Shown piece by piece: positions 8,381-15,888 of a stretch of 43,832 bases of DNA. The notes below the pieces were generated by a model. It was not told the DNA's origin. It ran no database searches and saw only the letters and a list, made by a program, of their open reading frames with translations. Location of the stretch: NCBI RefSeq assembly GCF_004348335.1, contig NZ_SMJW01000035.1:1-43832 (forward strand), given 5' to 3'. Numbering within the stretch: position 1 is the first letter of the stretch; each line of letters starts with the position of its first letter. The DNA comes from Actinomadura bangladeshensis. Lineage in GTDB: Bacteria; Actinomycetota; Actinomycetes; Streptosporangiales; Streptosporangiaceae. The translations under genes were made by a program, and so were the position numbers.

Positions 8381-9085
8381 GTGCAGCGGATCCTGGTCGT
8401 GATGGCTCACCCCGACGACGTCGACTTCGGCGCGGCCGGGACGATCGCCGGCTGGACCGACCGGGGCATCGAGGTCGTCTACCTCATGGTGACCGACGGC
8501 GACGCGGGCGGCTTCGACGACACCGTGTCCCGCAAGGAGATGGCGACGCTGCGCCGGGAGGAGCAGCGCGCGGCGGCCAAGTGCGTCGGCGTGAGCGACG
8601 TCCGGTTCCTCGGGTACTCCGACGGCAGGGTCGAGGCGACGCTGGACCTGCGCCGCGACATCGCCCGGGTGATCCGGCAGGTGCGGCCGGACCGGGTGCT
8701 GATGCCGAGCCCGGAGCGCAACTACGAGCGGATCTACCCGAGCCACCCCGACCACCGGGCGGTCGGCTCGGCTGCGCTCGACGCCGTCTACCCCGACGCC
8801 CGCAACCCGTACGCGTTCCCGGAACTGCTCGCCGACGAGGGCCTGGAGGCGTGGACGGCGCGGGAGGTGTGGATCAGCGGTGGTCCGGTCGTGAACCACT
8901 ACGTCGACATCACCGAGCAGTTCGAGCGGAAGGTGAACGCACTGCGCGCGCACGTGAGCCAGACCGGGCACATGGGCGACGGGCTGCCGGAGATGCTGCG
9001 CGGCTGGCTCGGCGCCAACGCCGCGGCGGCCGGCCTCTCCGAGGGACGGCTCGCCGAATCCTTCCAGGTGGTCGACACCGCCTGA
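8381..9085 (+). CDS. PIG-L family LmbE-like deacetylase
   Basis: This is a 234-residue zinc-dependent N-acetylglucosaminyl deacetylase-like protein (the family of MshB, Mca and LmbE). The zinc and base motif AHPDD is at residues 9-13 and the third ligand lies in PSHPDHRAVG. Family members deacetylate GlcNAc-inositol, mycothiol conjugates or sugar antibiotics. The GTG start at 8381 follows GGAGG (8368-8372) at good spacing, and MQRILVVMAHPDD matches the usual N-terminus. An in-frame ATG at 8288 would add a 31-residue low-complexity leader and has no ribosome site. No neighbour identifies a substrate. Confidence 0.85.
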   Translation: MQRILVVMAHPDDVDFGAAGTIAGWTDRGIEVVYLMVTDGDAGGFDDTVSRKEMATLRREEQRAAAKCVGVSDVRFLGYSDGRVEATLDLRRDIARVIRQVRPDRVLMPSPERNYERIYPSHPDHRAVGSAALDAVYPDARNPYAFPELLADEGLEAWTAREVWISGGPVVNHYVDITEQFERKVNALRAHVSQTGHMGDGLPEMLRGWLGANAAAAGLSEGRLAESFQVVDTA

Positions 9086-9215
9086 TCCGCGGTCGACACG
9101 GCGTGCCGTCGCCCCGTTGATCTACCGTCGGCGCCGTCTGATCTCCCAAGGCTTTCCGGTCACGCTCCAAATGCAGTTACTTACAGGCCGTAATTGACTG
9201 CAGATCGGGCATCCA

Positions 9216-9237
9216 CCCCGTGTGACAGAACACGGGG
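9216..9237 (+). promoter_or_regulatory. Hairpin over the ribosome-binding region of the SRPBCC gene
   Basis: CCCCGTGT (9216-9223) and ACACGGGG (9230-9237) pair perfectly around a six-base loop GACAGA, ending seven bases before the ATG at 9244. The G-run in the right arm is the only Shine-Dalgarno-like sequence, so the stem could limit translation. Alternatively it is a protein operator. Confidence 0.4.
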
Positions 9238-9243
9238 GTTGTC

Positions 9244-9702
9244 ATGTCCGAAGAGATCGAAGCGACCGCCACCTCCCGCGCCGGGCCGGATGTGATCTTC
9301 AAGCATCTGTGCGTCGCCGAGGCGTGGGGCGAGTGGGGCGGTTTCTGGATCCGCGCGCGGCGCGAGGCCGACGGGACCGAGCACCCGAACGGGATCGGGG
9401 CCGTCCGGTCCGTCCCGCCCTGGCGCGAGGAGGTCGTGGCCTGGGACCCGCCGCGGCACTACGGGTACGTCGCGCTGGCCGGGCCGCCGCGGCGCCGCGT
9501 CCTGGCGGACGTCACGCTGGAGCCCTACGCCGGCGGCCGCACGCTGATCCGCTGGCGCGGCGAGCTCGAGGCGTTCCCCGGCACCGGTCCGTTCACGCGG
9601 GCGGCGCTGCGCCGCCGCTTCGGGACCTACGCGCGCCGGGTCGCCTGGCACTCCGAGCGCTGCGAACCGGGCTGCCCCGCCCGCCTTCCGGGCGTCCTCT
9701 AG
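9244..9702 (+). CDS. SRPBCC family protein (polyketide cyclase/dehydrase-like)
   Basis: This is a 152-residue single-domain protein with the START-like SRPBCC fold. It begins with the typical IEATATSRAGPDVIFKHLCVAEAWGEWGGFW, where the ligand-cavity strand and W-x-x-W loop are seen. A central VLADVTLEPYAGGRTLIRWRGE strand pair and a C-terminal amphipathic helix (TRAALRRRFGTYARRVAWHSE) follow. Such proteins bind hydrophobic ligands or act as cyclases and stress proteins, and no catalytic residue can be assigned. The ATG at 9244 is close behind a hairpin at 9216-9237. It is monocistronic as far as can be seen. Confidence 0.75.
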   Translation: MSEEIEATATSRAGPDVIFKHLCVAEAWGEWGGFWIRARREADGTEHPNGIGAVRSVPPWREEVVAWDPPRHYGYVALAGPPRRRVLADVTLEPYAGGRTLIRWRGELEAFPGTGPFTRAALRRRFGTYARRVAWHSERCEPGCPARLPGVL

Positions 9703-9757
9703 GAGCCCGCGCGCTTTAGGCGTCATCACCACTGGTCGCACGGATTCGGGGGGATCG

Positions 9758-10657
9758 ATGCGGCGTCGTATCATCGTGCTCGCTTTGGCCGCGGGCGCCA
9801 CCGGGGCGGGGCTCGCCGCCCACTGGGTCGTCTCCGACGCACCGGCCCGCAGGACCGGCGTCACCACCGCAGCGGACCAGGCCGTCACGGTCGGGCAGGG
9901 AGCGGCCGCGGCGAAGGAAGTGACCCGGCCGTTCGACCGGCCGGCGCTGGCCCAGGCCGTCCGCGCCTACATCGGCACCCGTCCGGGCAAGGCCGGGGTC
10001 ATGGCGACGGACCTGCGCACAGGGCTGACCTTCGGGGAGAACGCAAAGGGCCGGTTCGTCACCGCCAGCATCATGAAGGTCGACATCCTGTCGAGCCTCG
10101 TCCTGCAGCGGCAGCGCGACCGCCGCGCCCTGACGCGGGGACAGCGGGAACTGGCCGGGCACATGATCCGGGAGAGCGACAACGGCGCGGCGGACGCCCT
10201 GTACTCCGCGGCGGGCGGCAGCGGCGGCGTGCGGAAGGCCAACAAGAGCTTCGCCCTGAAGAACACGACGCCGTTCCCGGGGTCGTGGGGTTCGTCCCTG
10301 ACGACGCCGGCCGATCAGGTGCGCCTGCTCGCGAACCTGGTGTCGGCCGAGAGCCCCATCAACGCGTCGGGACGCGCGTACATCCTGAGCCTGATGGGTT
10401 CCGTCCTGCGCGAGCAGGCGTGGGGAGTGAGCGCGGCGGCCCGTCCGGGCGAGAGGGTGGCGCTGAAGAACGGGTGGACGCCGGTCTACCACCAGGGGCA
10501 CGGCTGGGCGGTGAACAGCATCGGCCGCATCACCGGACGCGACCACGACTTCCTCATCGCGGTGTGCAGCGGGGACAGCCCGACGATGGGGGCCGGAGTG
10601 GCGACGGTCGAGCACGTCGCCGAGATGGTGGTGAGCACCCTGCGCGACTCGCGCTGA
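9758..10657 (+). CDS. Secreted serine hydrolase, class A beta-lactamase-like
   Basis: This is a 299-residue exported protein with an N-terminal signal segment (MRRRIIVLALAAGATGAGLAAHWVV) and a beta-lactamase/transpeptidase-like fold. The nucleophile motif SIMK is at 104-107, SDN at 140-142, and a KNG triad (in RVALKNGWTPVY) replaces the usual KTG. A clear ExxLN omega-loop glutamate of true class A enzymes is not evident, so this is probably one of the common actinobacterial serine hydrolases of this fold rather than a resistance enzyme. It probably acts outside the membrane on cell-wall peptides or esters. It converges on the response regulator gene with only 25 bp between ends. Confidence 0.82.
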   Translation: MRRRIIVLALAAGATGAGLAAHWVVSDAPARRTGVTTAADQAVTVGQGAAAAKEVTRPFDRPALAQAVRAYIGTRPGKAGVMATDLRTGLTFGENAKGRFVTASIMKVDILSSLVLQRQRDRRALTRGQRELAGHMIRESDNGAADALYSAAGGSGGVRKANKSFALKNTTPFPGSWGSSLTTPADQVRLLANLVSAESPINASGRAYILSLMGSVLREQAWGVSAAARPGERVALKNGWTPVYHQGHGWAVNSIGRITGRDHDFLIAVCSGDSPTMGAGVATVEHVAEMVVSTLRDSR

Positions 10658-10682
10658 GAGACGCCGCGACCGCCGGGCCGTT

Positions 10683-11324
10683 CTAGACGAGTCGGCGGGC
10701 GGCCGCCCAGCGGGAGAGTTCGTGCCGGTTCGACAGCTGGAGCTTGCGCAGCACGCTGCTCACGTGCGTTTCCACCGTCTTCACCGAGATGAACAGCTCC
10801 TTCGCGATCTCCTTGTAGGCGTAGCCGCGCGCGATCAGCCGCAGGACCTCCCGCTCCCGCTGGGTGATCTGGTCCAGCTCGGGGTCGACCGCCGGGACGT
10901 CCGTGGCGGCGAACGCGTCCAAGACGAATCCGGCGAGGCGGGGCGAGAACACCGCGTCGCCCTCCGCGACCCGGCCGATCGCGTCCGTCAGCTCCGGGCC
11001 CGAGATCGTCTTGGTGACGTAGCCGCGCGCGCCGCCGCGGACGACGCCGATGACGTCCTCCGCCGCGTCCGACACCGACAGGGCGAGGAACTTGGACGGG
11101 ACGGCGCCGTGCAGCCGCCGCAGCACCTCGATGCCCCCGCCGCCGGGCAGGTGGACGTCCAGCAGCACCACGTCCGGCCGGGCCGCTCGGATCACCGCGA
11201 CCGCCTCGTCGACGTCGCCCGCCTCGCCGACGATCTCCACGCCGCCGCCCAGCTCCGCCTTGACGCCGGTCCGGAACATCTGGTGGTCGTCGACCAGCAC
11301 GACCCGCTTCAACGCCTCGCTCAT
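10683..11324 (-). CDS. LuxR/NarL family response regulator (LiaR-like)
   Basis: This is a 213-residue two-component regulator. The receiver domain has the acidic pair DD (12-13), the phospho-acceptor Asp56 in VVLLDVHLPG, and the conserved Lys in GYVTKTISG. The C-terminal HTH reads LTQREREVLRLIARGYAYKEIA-type sequence followed by FISVKTVETHVSSVLRKL. The start ATG at 11324 overlaps the kinase stop as ATGA, so kinase and regulator are translationally coupled and form a cognate pair. Targets probably include the divergent PspC operon, whose promoter region carries TCAGGGWC repeats. Confidence 0.92.
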   Translation of the reverse strand: MSEALKRVVLVDDHQMFRTGVKAELGGGVEIVGEAGDVDEAVAVIRAARPDVVLLDVHLPGGGGIEVLRRLHGAVPSKFLALSVSDAAEDVIGVVRGGARGYVTKTISGPELTDAIGRVAEGDAVFSPRLAGFVLDAFAATDVPAVDPELDQITQREREVLRLIARGYAYKEIAKELFISVKTVETHVSSVLRKLQLSNRHELSRWAAARRLV

Positions 11325-12565
11325 GACTTCTTCATCTCCAGCCGCACCTCGGTGCCCTCGCCCGGCGCGGTGCGCACCGTCGCCTTGCCGCCGTTGCGCT
11401 CCATACGTCCGATGATGGACCCCCGGACGCCCATCCGGTCCGCCGGGACCGCGTCCAGGTCGAATCCCTTGCCGCGGTCGCGGACGAACACGGCGATCTC
11501 GTCGCTCTCCACCTCCGCGTACACCGACACCGACGGCGCCTCGGAGTACTTCGCGGCGTTCACCATCGCCTCCCGCGCGGCCTGCAGCGCCGCGCCGAGC
11601 CGCTCGTCCAGCGCCGTGTCGCCCACGCAGACGATCTCGATCGGCACGCCGTGGTCGTCCTCGACCTCCCCGGCGATCTCCCTGATCGCGGCGGCGAACG
11701 TCTGGTCGGGGTCGGCGCGCGGCTGGTACAGCCACGTCCGCAGGGTCCGCTCCTGGGACCGGGCGAGCCGCTGCACCTCCCGCGTGTCGTGCGCGTTCCG
11801 CTGGATCAGCGTCAGCGTGTGCAGCACCGAGTCGTGGAGGTGCGCGGCCAGCTCGGCGCGCTCCTGGGAGCGGATGCGCTCGTGCCGCTCGGCGTCCAGG
11901 TCCTGCCAGAGCCGCACTACCCACGGCGTCACGATCACCGCGACCCCGGTCAGGATGATCAGCATGGCGACGATCACGGACCGCGCCTGGGCGGCCTCCA
12001 CGTTCTGCACGACGACGCCGCCGATGCCGCCGACCACCAGCAGCAGGCCCATCAGGCTGCGCAGCCAGCGCTGGCGGAGCGGCAGCGTCCACCGCTGCCG
12101 CTGGTCGCGGTCGGCCTGCTGCCACAGGATCGCGGCGCCGACGCCGCCGACGACGAACGGCCACAGCGCCCACTGGACGACCCTGGCCGCGCCCCACGGC
12201 AGCACCGCGAGGCCCAGCGTGAGCGCCGCGTAGGCGAGCAGCTGGCCCCAGTCCCGGCCGCGCAGGCGCCCGGTCTTCGCGGTCTCGCCCGCCGGCGCCG
12301 CCTGCTCGGCCGGCGGAACCGCCTCGGGCGCGGGCACCAGGATCCAGAACGCGGCGTACGCGGCGACGCCGAGCCCGCTCGCCACCGTCAGCAGCACGAA
12401 CGCGGCCCGGATGAGCAGGACGTCCACGCCCAGATGCGCGGCCAGACCGCGGCACACACCGGCCACGAGCCTGCCCTCGGCGACGCGCTCCAGCGCCGGC
12501 GGCCGCAGCGGCACGGCGTCCGGTCGCTCCGCCGCCGTCGCCCCGCCCGGCGCCTCCTGGCTCAC
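11321..12565 (-). CDS. PspC-domain sensor histidine kinase (HisKA_3, LiaS/DesK-like)
   Basis: This is a 414-residue membrane kinase. Residues about 25-80 form a PspC domain (RLVAGVCRGLAAHLGVDVLL, then a membrane helix), followed by four more hydrophobic segments between about residues 105 and 215. The dimerization histidine is in AAHLHDSVLHTLTLIQ near residue 242. The ATPase domain follows with N box EAMVNAAKYS and G box VFVRDRGKGFD. PspC at the N-terminus implies sensing of envelope stress within the membrane. The GTG start at 12565 is divergent from a second PspC protein at 12706. Length and domain order match the actinobacterial PspC-kinase group. Confidence 0.92.
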   Translation of the reverse strand: MSQEAPGGATAAERPDAVPLRPPALERVAEGRLVAGVCRGLAAHLGVDVLLIRAAFVLLTVASGLGVAAYAAFWILVPAPEAVPPAEQAAPAGETAKTGRLRGRDWGQLLAYAALTLGLAVLPWGAARVVQWALWPFVVGGVGAAILWQQADRDQRQRWTLPLRQRWLRSLMGLLLVVGGIGGVVVQNVEAAQARSVIVAMLIILTGVAVIVTPWVVRLWQDLDAERHERIRSQERAELAAHLHDSVLHTLTLIQRNAHDTREVQRLARSQERTLRTWLYQPRADPDQTFAAAIREIAGEVEDDHGVPIEIVCVGDTALDERLGAALQAAREAMVNAAKYSEAPSVSVYAEVESDEIAVFVRDRGKGFDLDAVPADRMGVRGSIIGRMERNGGKATVRTAPGEGTEVRLEMKKS

Positions 12566-12626
12566 CGCCGCCCTTCCCTTGGTACTCCCACGTCATCGAT
12601 CGTCTCGCGTCCGCGCGGGAACCGCA

Positions 12627-12669
12627 TCAGGGACCGGCCCTGGATCCGGCTCAGGGTCCGCTCAGGGAC
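12627..12669. promoter_or_regulatory. TCAGGGWC repeats between divergent PspC genes
   Basis: Three direct repeats, TCAGGGAC (12627-12634), TCAGGGTC (12651-12658) and TCAGGGAC (12662-12669), lie in the 140-bp region between the PspC kinase and the PspC/LiaF-like gene. They are candidate binding sites for the LuxR-type regulator of this module. Confidence 0.4.
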
Positions 12670-12705
12670 GTCCCCGATACCGCCCGCCGCGGGTGAGAGG
12701 CCACG

Positions 12706-14178
12706 ATGGCAGGCATGGACGGCGAGCGGAACGACGGCGGGCGGAACGACCGCGCGCAGAACCCGAGCGAGCAGGACACGGGCCCGCAGGACACGGCGAA
12801 GCAGAGCACCGGCGAGCACAGCACGGGCGAGCAGAGCACCGGCGAGCCGTACGCGGGCCGGTCGGCCGCGGGCGCGGAGAGGGCGAGCGGGCAGGACGCG
12901 GGCGGGCAGACGATGCGGGAGCGCTCGGACCGGGGCTACCAGCGGCTGGCGCGCGACGCCGACCGGCGGCTGCTCGCCGGCGTGTGCACCGGTCTCGGCC
13001 GCTACACCGGCATCGACCCGGTCGTCTTCCGCGTCGGCTTCGCGATCCTCGTGCTGGCGCACGGGCAGGGGATCTTCCTCTACGTCGCGGCGGCGCTGCT
13101 GATGCCCGCGAGCCCCGGCGAGTCGTCGCTCGCGGAGCAGCTGTTCAAGCGGTGGTTCGACGCGCAGGCCGTCCTGTCGGTCCTCGGCGCGCTGCTGTGC
13201 GTCAGCGTCGCGTTCACCCTGCTCGGCGGCGCCTACACCGACACCATGGCCGCCCTGGTGGTGTTCGGGCTGGTGCTGGTGGTGGCGCACTCGCGCGGGA
13301 CGGACCTGGTGGCGGCGGCGCGGTCGGTCCCCGAGCGGCTGGCCGGGCACCCGCCGGAGCCGTCCGCCGCGTGGACGCGGTCGGAGGACGTCGTCGTCGG
13401 CGGCGTGTCCCTCTACAAGGACCTGTCCCGGCCGGAGCCGGCGAGCGGCGGCCTGCCCCTGGGCATGGTCGACCTCGCCGCGTACTCGGCCACCCGCGCC
13501 GACGCCCTCGCCGACGATCTCCCCGCGGCGCCGAAGTCCCGGACGACGCAGAAGAACGACGGGCGGGGCGGCTCGGCTCCGGCGGCGGCGATCACGCTGC
13601 TGGCCGCCATGGCCGCGGGTGCGGCGATGATCCCCGTCGCCAAGGGCCACCCGGCCCCCGACTCCTGGATGATCGTCATGGCGCCCGCGCTCGCGGTCAT
13701 CGGGCTCGGCCTCGTCGTCGGCGGCTGGTTCCGCACCCACGGGCTCGCCACGGCGGGCACCCTGCTGACCCTCGGACTGCTGACGACGACGGTGGTGGGC
13801 GACATGCCGCGCAACGCCAGTTACGGGGACATCGACTGGCGTCCCACCGACGTGGCACAGACGACCCAGACCTACAAGGTCGGCGTCGGCCAGGCCGACC
13901 TCGACCTGACCGCCCTTCCGATGACCCCGGGCCAGCGCATCACGATCGACGCGCAGGTCGGTCTCGGCGGGCTCGCGGTCACGCTGCCGGCCGCCGCCCG
14001 CGTCATGGTGGACGCCCGGATCACGCTCGGCGACCTGAACATCCAGCACCGGACGACCAGCGGCCCGAACGCCAAGGTCACCCGCGTCCTGGAACCGGAG
14101 ACGCCCGGCGCGAACCCGCCGGTGATCGAACTGCGGATCCGCGGCAAGGTCGGCGACGTGGACGTGCACCGTGGTTAA
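12706..14178 (+). CDS. PspC domain membrane protein with LiaF-like C-terminal domain
   Basis: This 490-residue protein has a long hydrophilic N-terminus containing TGEHSTGEQSTGE-type repeats (about residues 35-46). A PspC domain follows at about 80-140 (RLLAGVCTGLGRYTGIDPVV plus a hydrophobic helix), then several membrane segments to about 370. A C-terminal soluble beta-rich domain (VGQADLDLTALPMTPGQ to IQHR) is like the cell-wall-active-antibiotic response domain of LiaF. LiaF inhibits LiaRS in Firmicutes, and the position opposite a PspC kinase suggests the same role here. ATG 12706 is used; ATG 12715 is an alternative. Confidence 0.85.
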   Translation: MAGMDGERNDGGRNDRAQNPSEQDTGPQDTAKQSTGEHSTGEQSTGEPYAGRSAAGAERASGQDAGGQTMRERSDRGYQRLARDADRRLLAGVCTGLGRYTGIDPVVFRVGFAILVLAHGQGIFLYVAAALLMPASPGESSLAEQLFKRWFDAQAVLSVLGALLCVSVAFTLLGGAYTDTMAALVVFGLVLVVAHSRGTDLVAAARSVPERLAGHPPEPSAAWTRSEDVVVGGVSLYKDLSRPEPASGGLPLGMVDLAAYSATRADALADDLPAAPKSRTTQKNDGRGGSAPAAAITLLAAMAAGAAMIPVAKGHPAPDSWMIVMAPALAVIGLGLVVGGWFRTHGLATAGTLLTLGLLTTTVVGDMPRNASYGDIDWRPTDVAQTTQTYKVGVGQADLDLTALPMTPGQRITIDAQVGLGGLAVTLPAAARVMVDARITLGDLNIQHRTTSGPNAKVTRVLEPETPGANPPVIELRIRGKVGDVDVHRG

Positions 14179-14212
14179 CGAGAGCGCGGCTGACGACGAG
14201 TCTGGAGTGGAC

Positions 14213-14416
14213 ATGGCCAAGCGGTTCCGGTTCGACCCGGCGGGCCCGGTGACCGGGCTGTTCTTCCTGGTCCTCGCGGGGCTGTTCCTCGCGGAGGGGC
14301 TGGCGGAGGAGGCGATCGTGCCCGCGACGGTGCTCGCCCCGGTGGTGCTGATCGGACTCGGCGTGGTCGGGACCGTCCGGGTGCTGACCCGCGCCCGCCG
14401 CCGCGACCTGCGCTGA
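14213..14416 (+). CDS. Small two-helix membrane protein of the PspC operon
   Basis: This 67-residue protein has two hydrophobic segments (GPVTGLFFLVLAGLFLAEGL and IVPATVLAPVVLIGLGVVGT) and a basic tail RARRRDLR. ATG 14213 follows GGAG at seven bases. An in-frame GTG at 14171, overlapping the end of the PspC gene, would give 81 residues. It is probably cotranscribed with the PspC/LiaF-like gene, and small proteins of this type often follow PspC genes in actinomycetes. No function is known. Confidence 0.7.
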   Translation: MAKRFRFDPAGPVTGLFFLVLAGLFLAEGLAEEAIVPATVLAPVVLIGLGVVGTVRVLTRARRRDLR

Positions 14417-14493
14417 CCGGTCCGCCCGATCTCCCCCGGCCCCCGGAACGGGAAGTAGTGTGATCCCGACGGCAGGTGACGGAATGGAGTCGG

Positions 14494-15198
14494 ATGTCAG
14501 GGCAGACCGGGACACCGGAGGCGGGATGCACGGACGTGCTGCCCGGGTCTCGATCGGCGCTGGACCCGGGCCGGGCGATCAAACCGGGACGGCACGGCCT
14601 CTCCCCCGAGACCGTCGCCGGCATCCAGCGCGAGCGGCTGATCGACGCGTTCGTCCAGGTCGTCTCCGAGCGCGGCTACGCGCACACCACGATCAGCCGG
14701 GTCACCGAGGGCGCGGGCGTCACGAAGAAGACGTTCTACGCGCACTTCACCGACCTCGACGACTGCTTCCTCGCCGCCTACCAGCGCGGCATGGACATCC
14801 TGCTCGCGCGCATGACGCAGGCGTACGAGTCCGCCGCCGACCGGCCGGACGGCATCCACGCCGCGCTGCGCACGCTGCTCGCCGTACTGGCCCGCGAGCC
14901 CCGCTTCGCCCGGGTGTCGCTGGTGGAGGTGAACGCCGCGGGGCCGCGGGTCCGGCAGGCGCGCCTGGACAACCTCGCCCGGTTCCGCGACTTCCTCACC
15001 GGTGGGTCCCTGCCGCCCGTCCCGGGGGCCGTGGTGGACGCGATCGTCGGCGGCATCTACAGCGCGATCCACGTCCAGATGGAGACGGGCGCGGCCGACG
15101 AGCTCCCGTCGCTGCTGCCGTCCCTGACCTACTTCGCGCTGCTCCCGCTGATCGGCCGCGAGGCCGCCTCCCGGTACCTCACCGACGACCCGCGCTGA
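14494..15198 (+). CDS. TetR/AcrR family transcriptional regulator
   Basis: This is a 234-residue regulator with an unusually long, unstructured N-terminus of about 40 residues ahead of the HTH. The DNA-binding domain reads HTTISRVTEGAGVTKKTFYA followed by HFTDLDDCFLAAY. The C-terminal ligand domain is typical in length. The start ATG 14494 has GGAG at good spacing; GTG 14476 is also in frame but lacks a site. It converges on the cupin gene with 16 bp between ends and has no divergent partner, so no target can be proposed. Confidence 0.8.
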   Translation: MSGQTGTPEAGCTDVLPGSRSALDPGRAIKPGRHGLSPETVAGIQRERLIDAFVQVVSERGYAHTTISRVTEGAGVTKKTFYAHFTDLDDCFLAAYQRGMDILLARMTQAYESAADRPDGIHAALRTLLAVLAREPRFARVSLVEVNAAGPRVRQARLDNLARFRDFLTGGSLPPVPGAVVDAIVGGIYSAIHVQMETGAADELPSLLPSLTYFALLPLIGREAASRYLTDDPR

Positions 15199-15214
15199 CC
15201 CGCGCTGACCGGCC

Positions 15215-15655
15215 TCAGCGTGCGGGCGACTGGGCGTGGAGGGTGACGGCGAAGGCAGGGCCGGGGTTCGTCAGCGCCTGCGAGGCGCCGTGCACGCGGA
15301 CGCGGTTGGCGCGCAGCGGCCGCTCGGTGACGCCGCGCTCGGTGATCGTGACGACGGCCAGCTCGCCCGCGACGAGGGTGCTGACGCCGCCGTGGACCGT
15401 CCCGCCGTGACCGGGCGGCCATGTGGTCAGCCAGACGGTCGGCCCGGTGGCCGGCCCGGCCTCGTCGTCCAGCGGGATGTGCCGGGGCTCGGCTGCGTCG
15501 AACCGGACGAGCCGCCACCACTCGTCCGGGCGGGCCGCCAGGTCCCGGACGCGGGCGGCGAGCTGGCCCACGGTCGGGGGACGGACGCCGAGCGCACGAC
15601 CGTGCGGGTCGTCCTGGCCGTGCATGGTGAGATCGGGAACCACGGAAAGGTCCAC
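15215..15655 (-). CDS. Cysteine dioxygenase-like cupin protein, metal ligands degenerate
   Basis: This 146-residue protein resembles bacterial cysteine dioxygenases, which oxidise cysteine to cysteine sulfinate with a 3-His iron site. The similarity covers WWRLVRFD, VWLTTWPPGHG and the ending AVTLHAQSP. In the usual enzyme the second strand has HDHG; here it is VHGG, and the late VHxVxN histidine position is Gln, so at most one of three iron ligands remains. It may be non-catalytic or bind something else. The GTG at 15655 has GAAGGA eight bases upstream, inside a stem formed with the leader peptide ORF, which implies cysteine-linked control. My alignment is from memory of the family. Confidence 0.65.
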   Translation of the reverse strand: MDLSVVPDLTMHGQDDPHGRALGVRPPTVGQLAARVRDLAARPDEWWRLVRFDAAEPRHIPLDDEAGPATGPTVWLTTWPPGHGGTVHGGVSTLVAGELAVVTITERGVTERPLRANRVRVHGASQALTNPGPAFAVTLHAQSPAR

Positions 15656-15662
15656 GGGAAAG

Positions 15663-15735
15663 GTCCTTCGTGTACTGGTGTCGCGTGTACGGATGTCGGC
15701 CGGTGAGAAGCGGATTCAGCGACAACACGAAGGAC
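15663..15735 (-). promoter_or_regulatory. Candidate cysteine-responsive translational attenuator
   Basis: On the transcript, GUCCUUCGUGU (15735-15725, spanning Cys-Pro-Ser-Cys codons of the leader ORF) pairs perfectly over 11 bp with ACACGAAGGAC (15673-15663). The second arm contains the GAAGGA Shine-Dalgarno of the cupin gene. Ribosome position on the Cys codons would therefore decide whether that site is free. Polycysteine leader ORFs acting this way are known in mycobacteria. Confidence 0.65.
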
Positions 15736-15796
15736 ACAGCGCGCTGGCCGCGCGGCGCAGGGCCACGGGGCTGTCGGTCGACGCACGCTGGGTCAC
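15716..15796 (-). CDS. Leaderless cysteine-rich leader peptide
   Basis: This is a 26-codon ORF starting with GTG at 15796 and ending in Leu-Cys-Pro-Ser-Cys-Cys-Arg. The core VALRRAASALC fits the actinobacterial leader pattern xVDLxRVASALC found ahead of sulfur-metabolism genes. A promoter (TTGACA, 17 bases, TCTTCT) places the transcript start seven bases after the -10 box, exactly at this GTG, so translation would be leaderless. Its stop lies 60 bases before the cupin start, and its Cys-codon segment pairs with the cupin ribosome site. An in-frame GTG at 15802 is less well placed. The peptide itself probably has no function beyond being translated. Confidence 0.7.
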   Translation of the reverse strand: MTQRASTDSPVALRRAASALCPSCCR

Positions 15797-15803
15797 GAAC
15801 ACA

Positions 15804-15832
15804 AGAAGACACGCACCGCCGCGCCTTGTCAA
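15804..15832 (-). promoter_or_regulatory. Promoter of the cysteine leader and cupin gene
   Basis: The -35 box TTGACA (complement of 15827-15832) and -10 box TCTTCT (complement of 15804-15809) are separated by 17 bases. The predicted start of transcription coincides with the leader GTG at 15796. Confidence 0.65.
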
Positions 15833-15888
15833 ACCGATCACGGGCGAGCCGCTCACCGGCGTCTCGATCACACACCGGCGTTGCGGGA

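Noticed and set aside
9110..9130. CGTTGATCTACCG as a third palindrome copy
   Set aside because: The match stops after nine bases and no second arm exists.
10683..12596. Single 637-codon frame spanning kinase and response regulator
   Set aside because: Only the response-regulator part is in frame; the kinase is encoded in another frame, with the ATGA overlap separating them.
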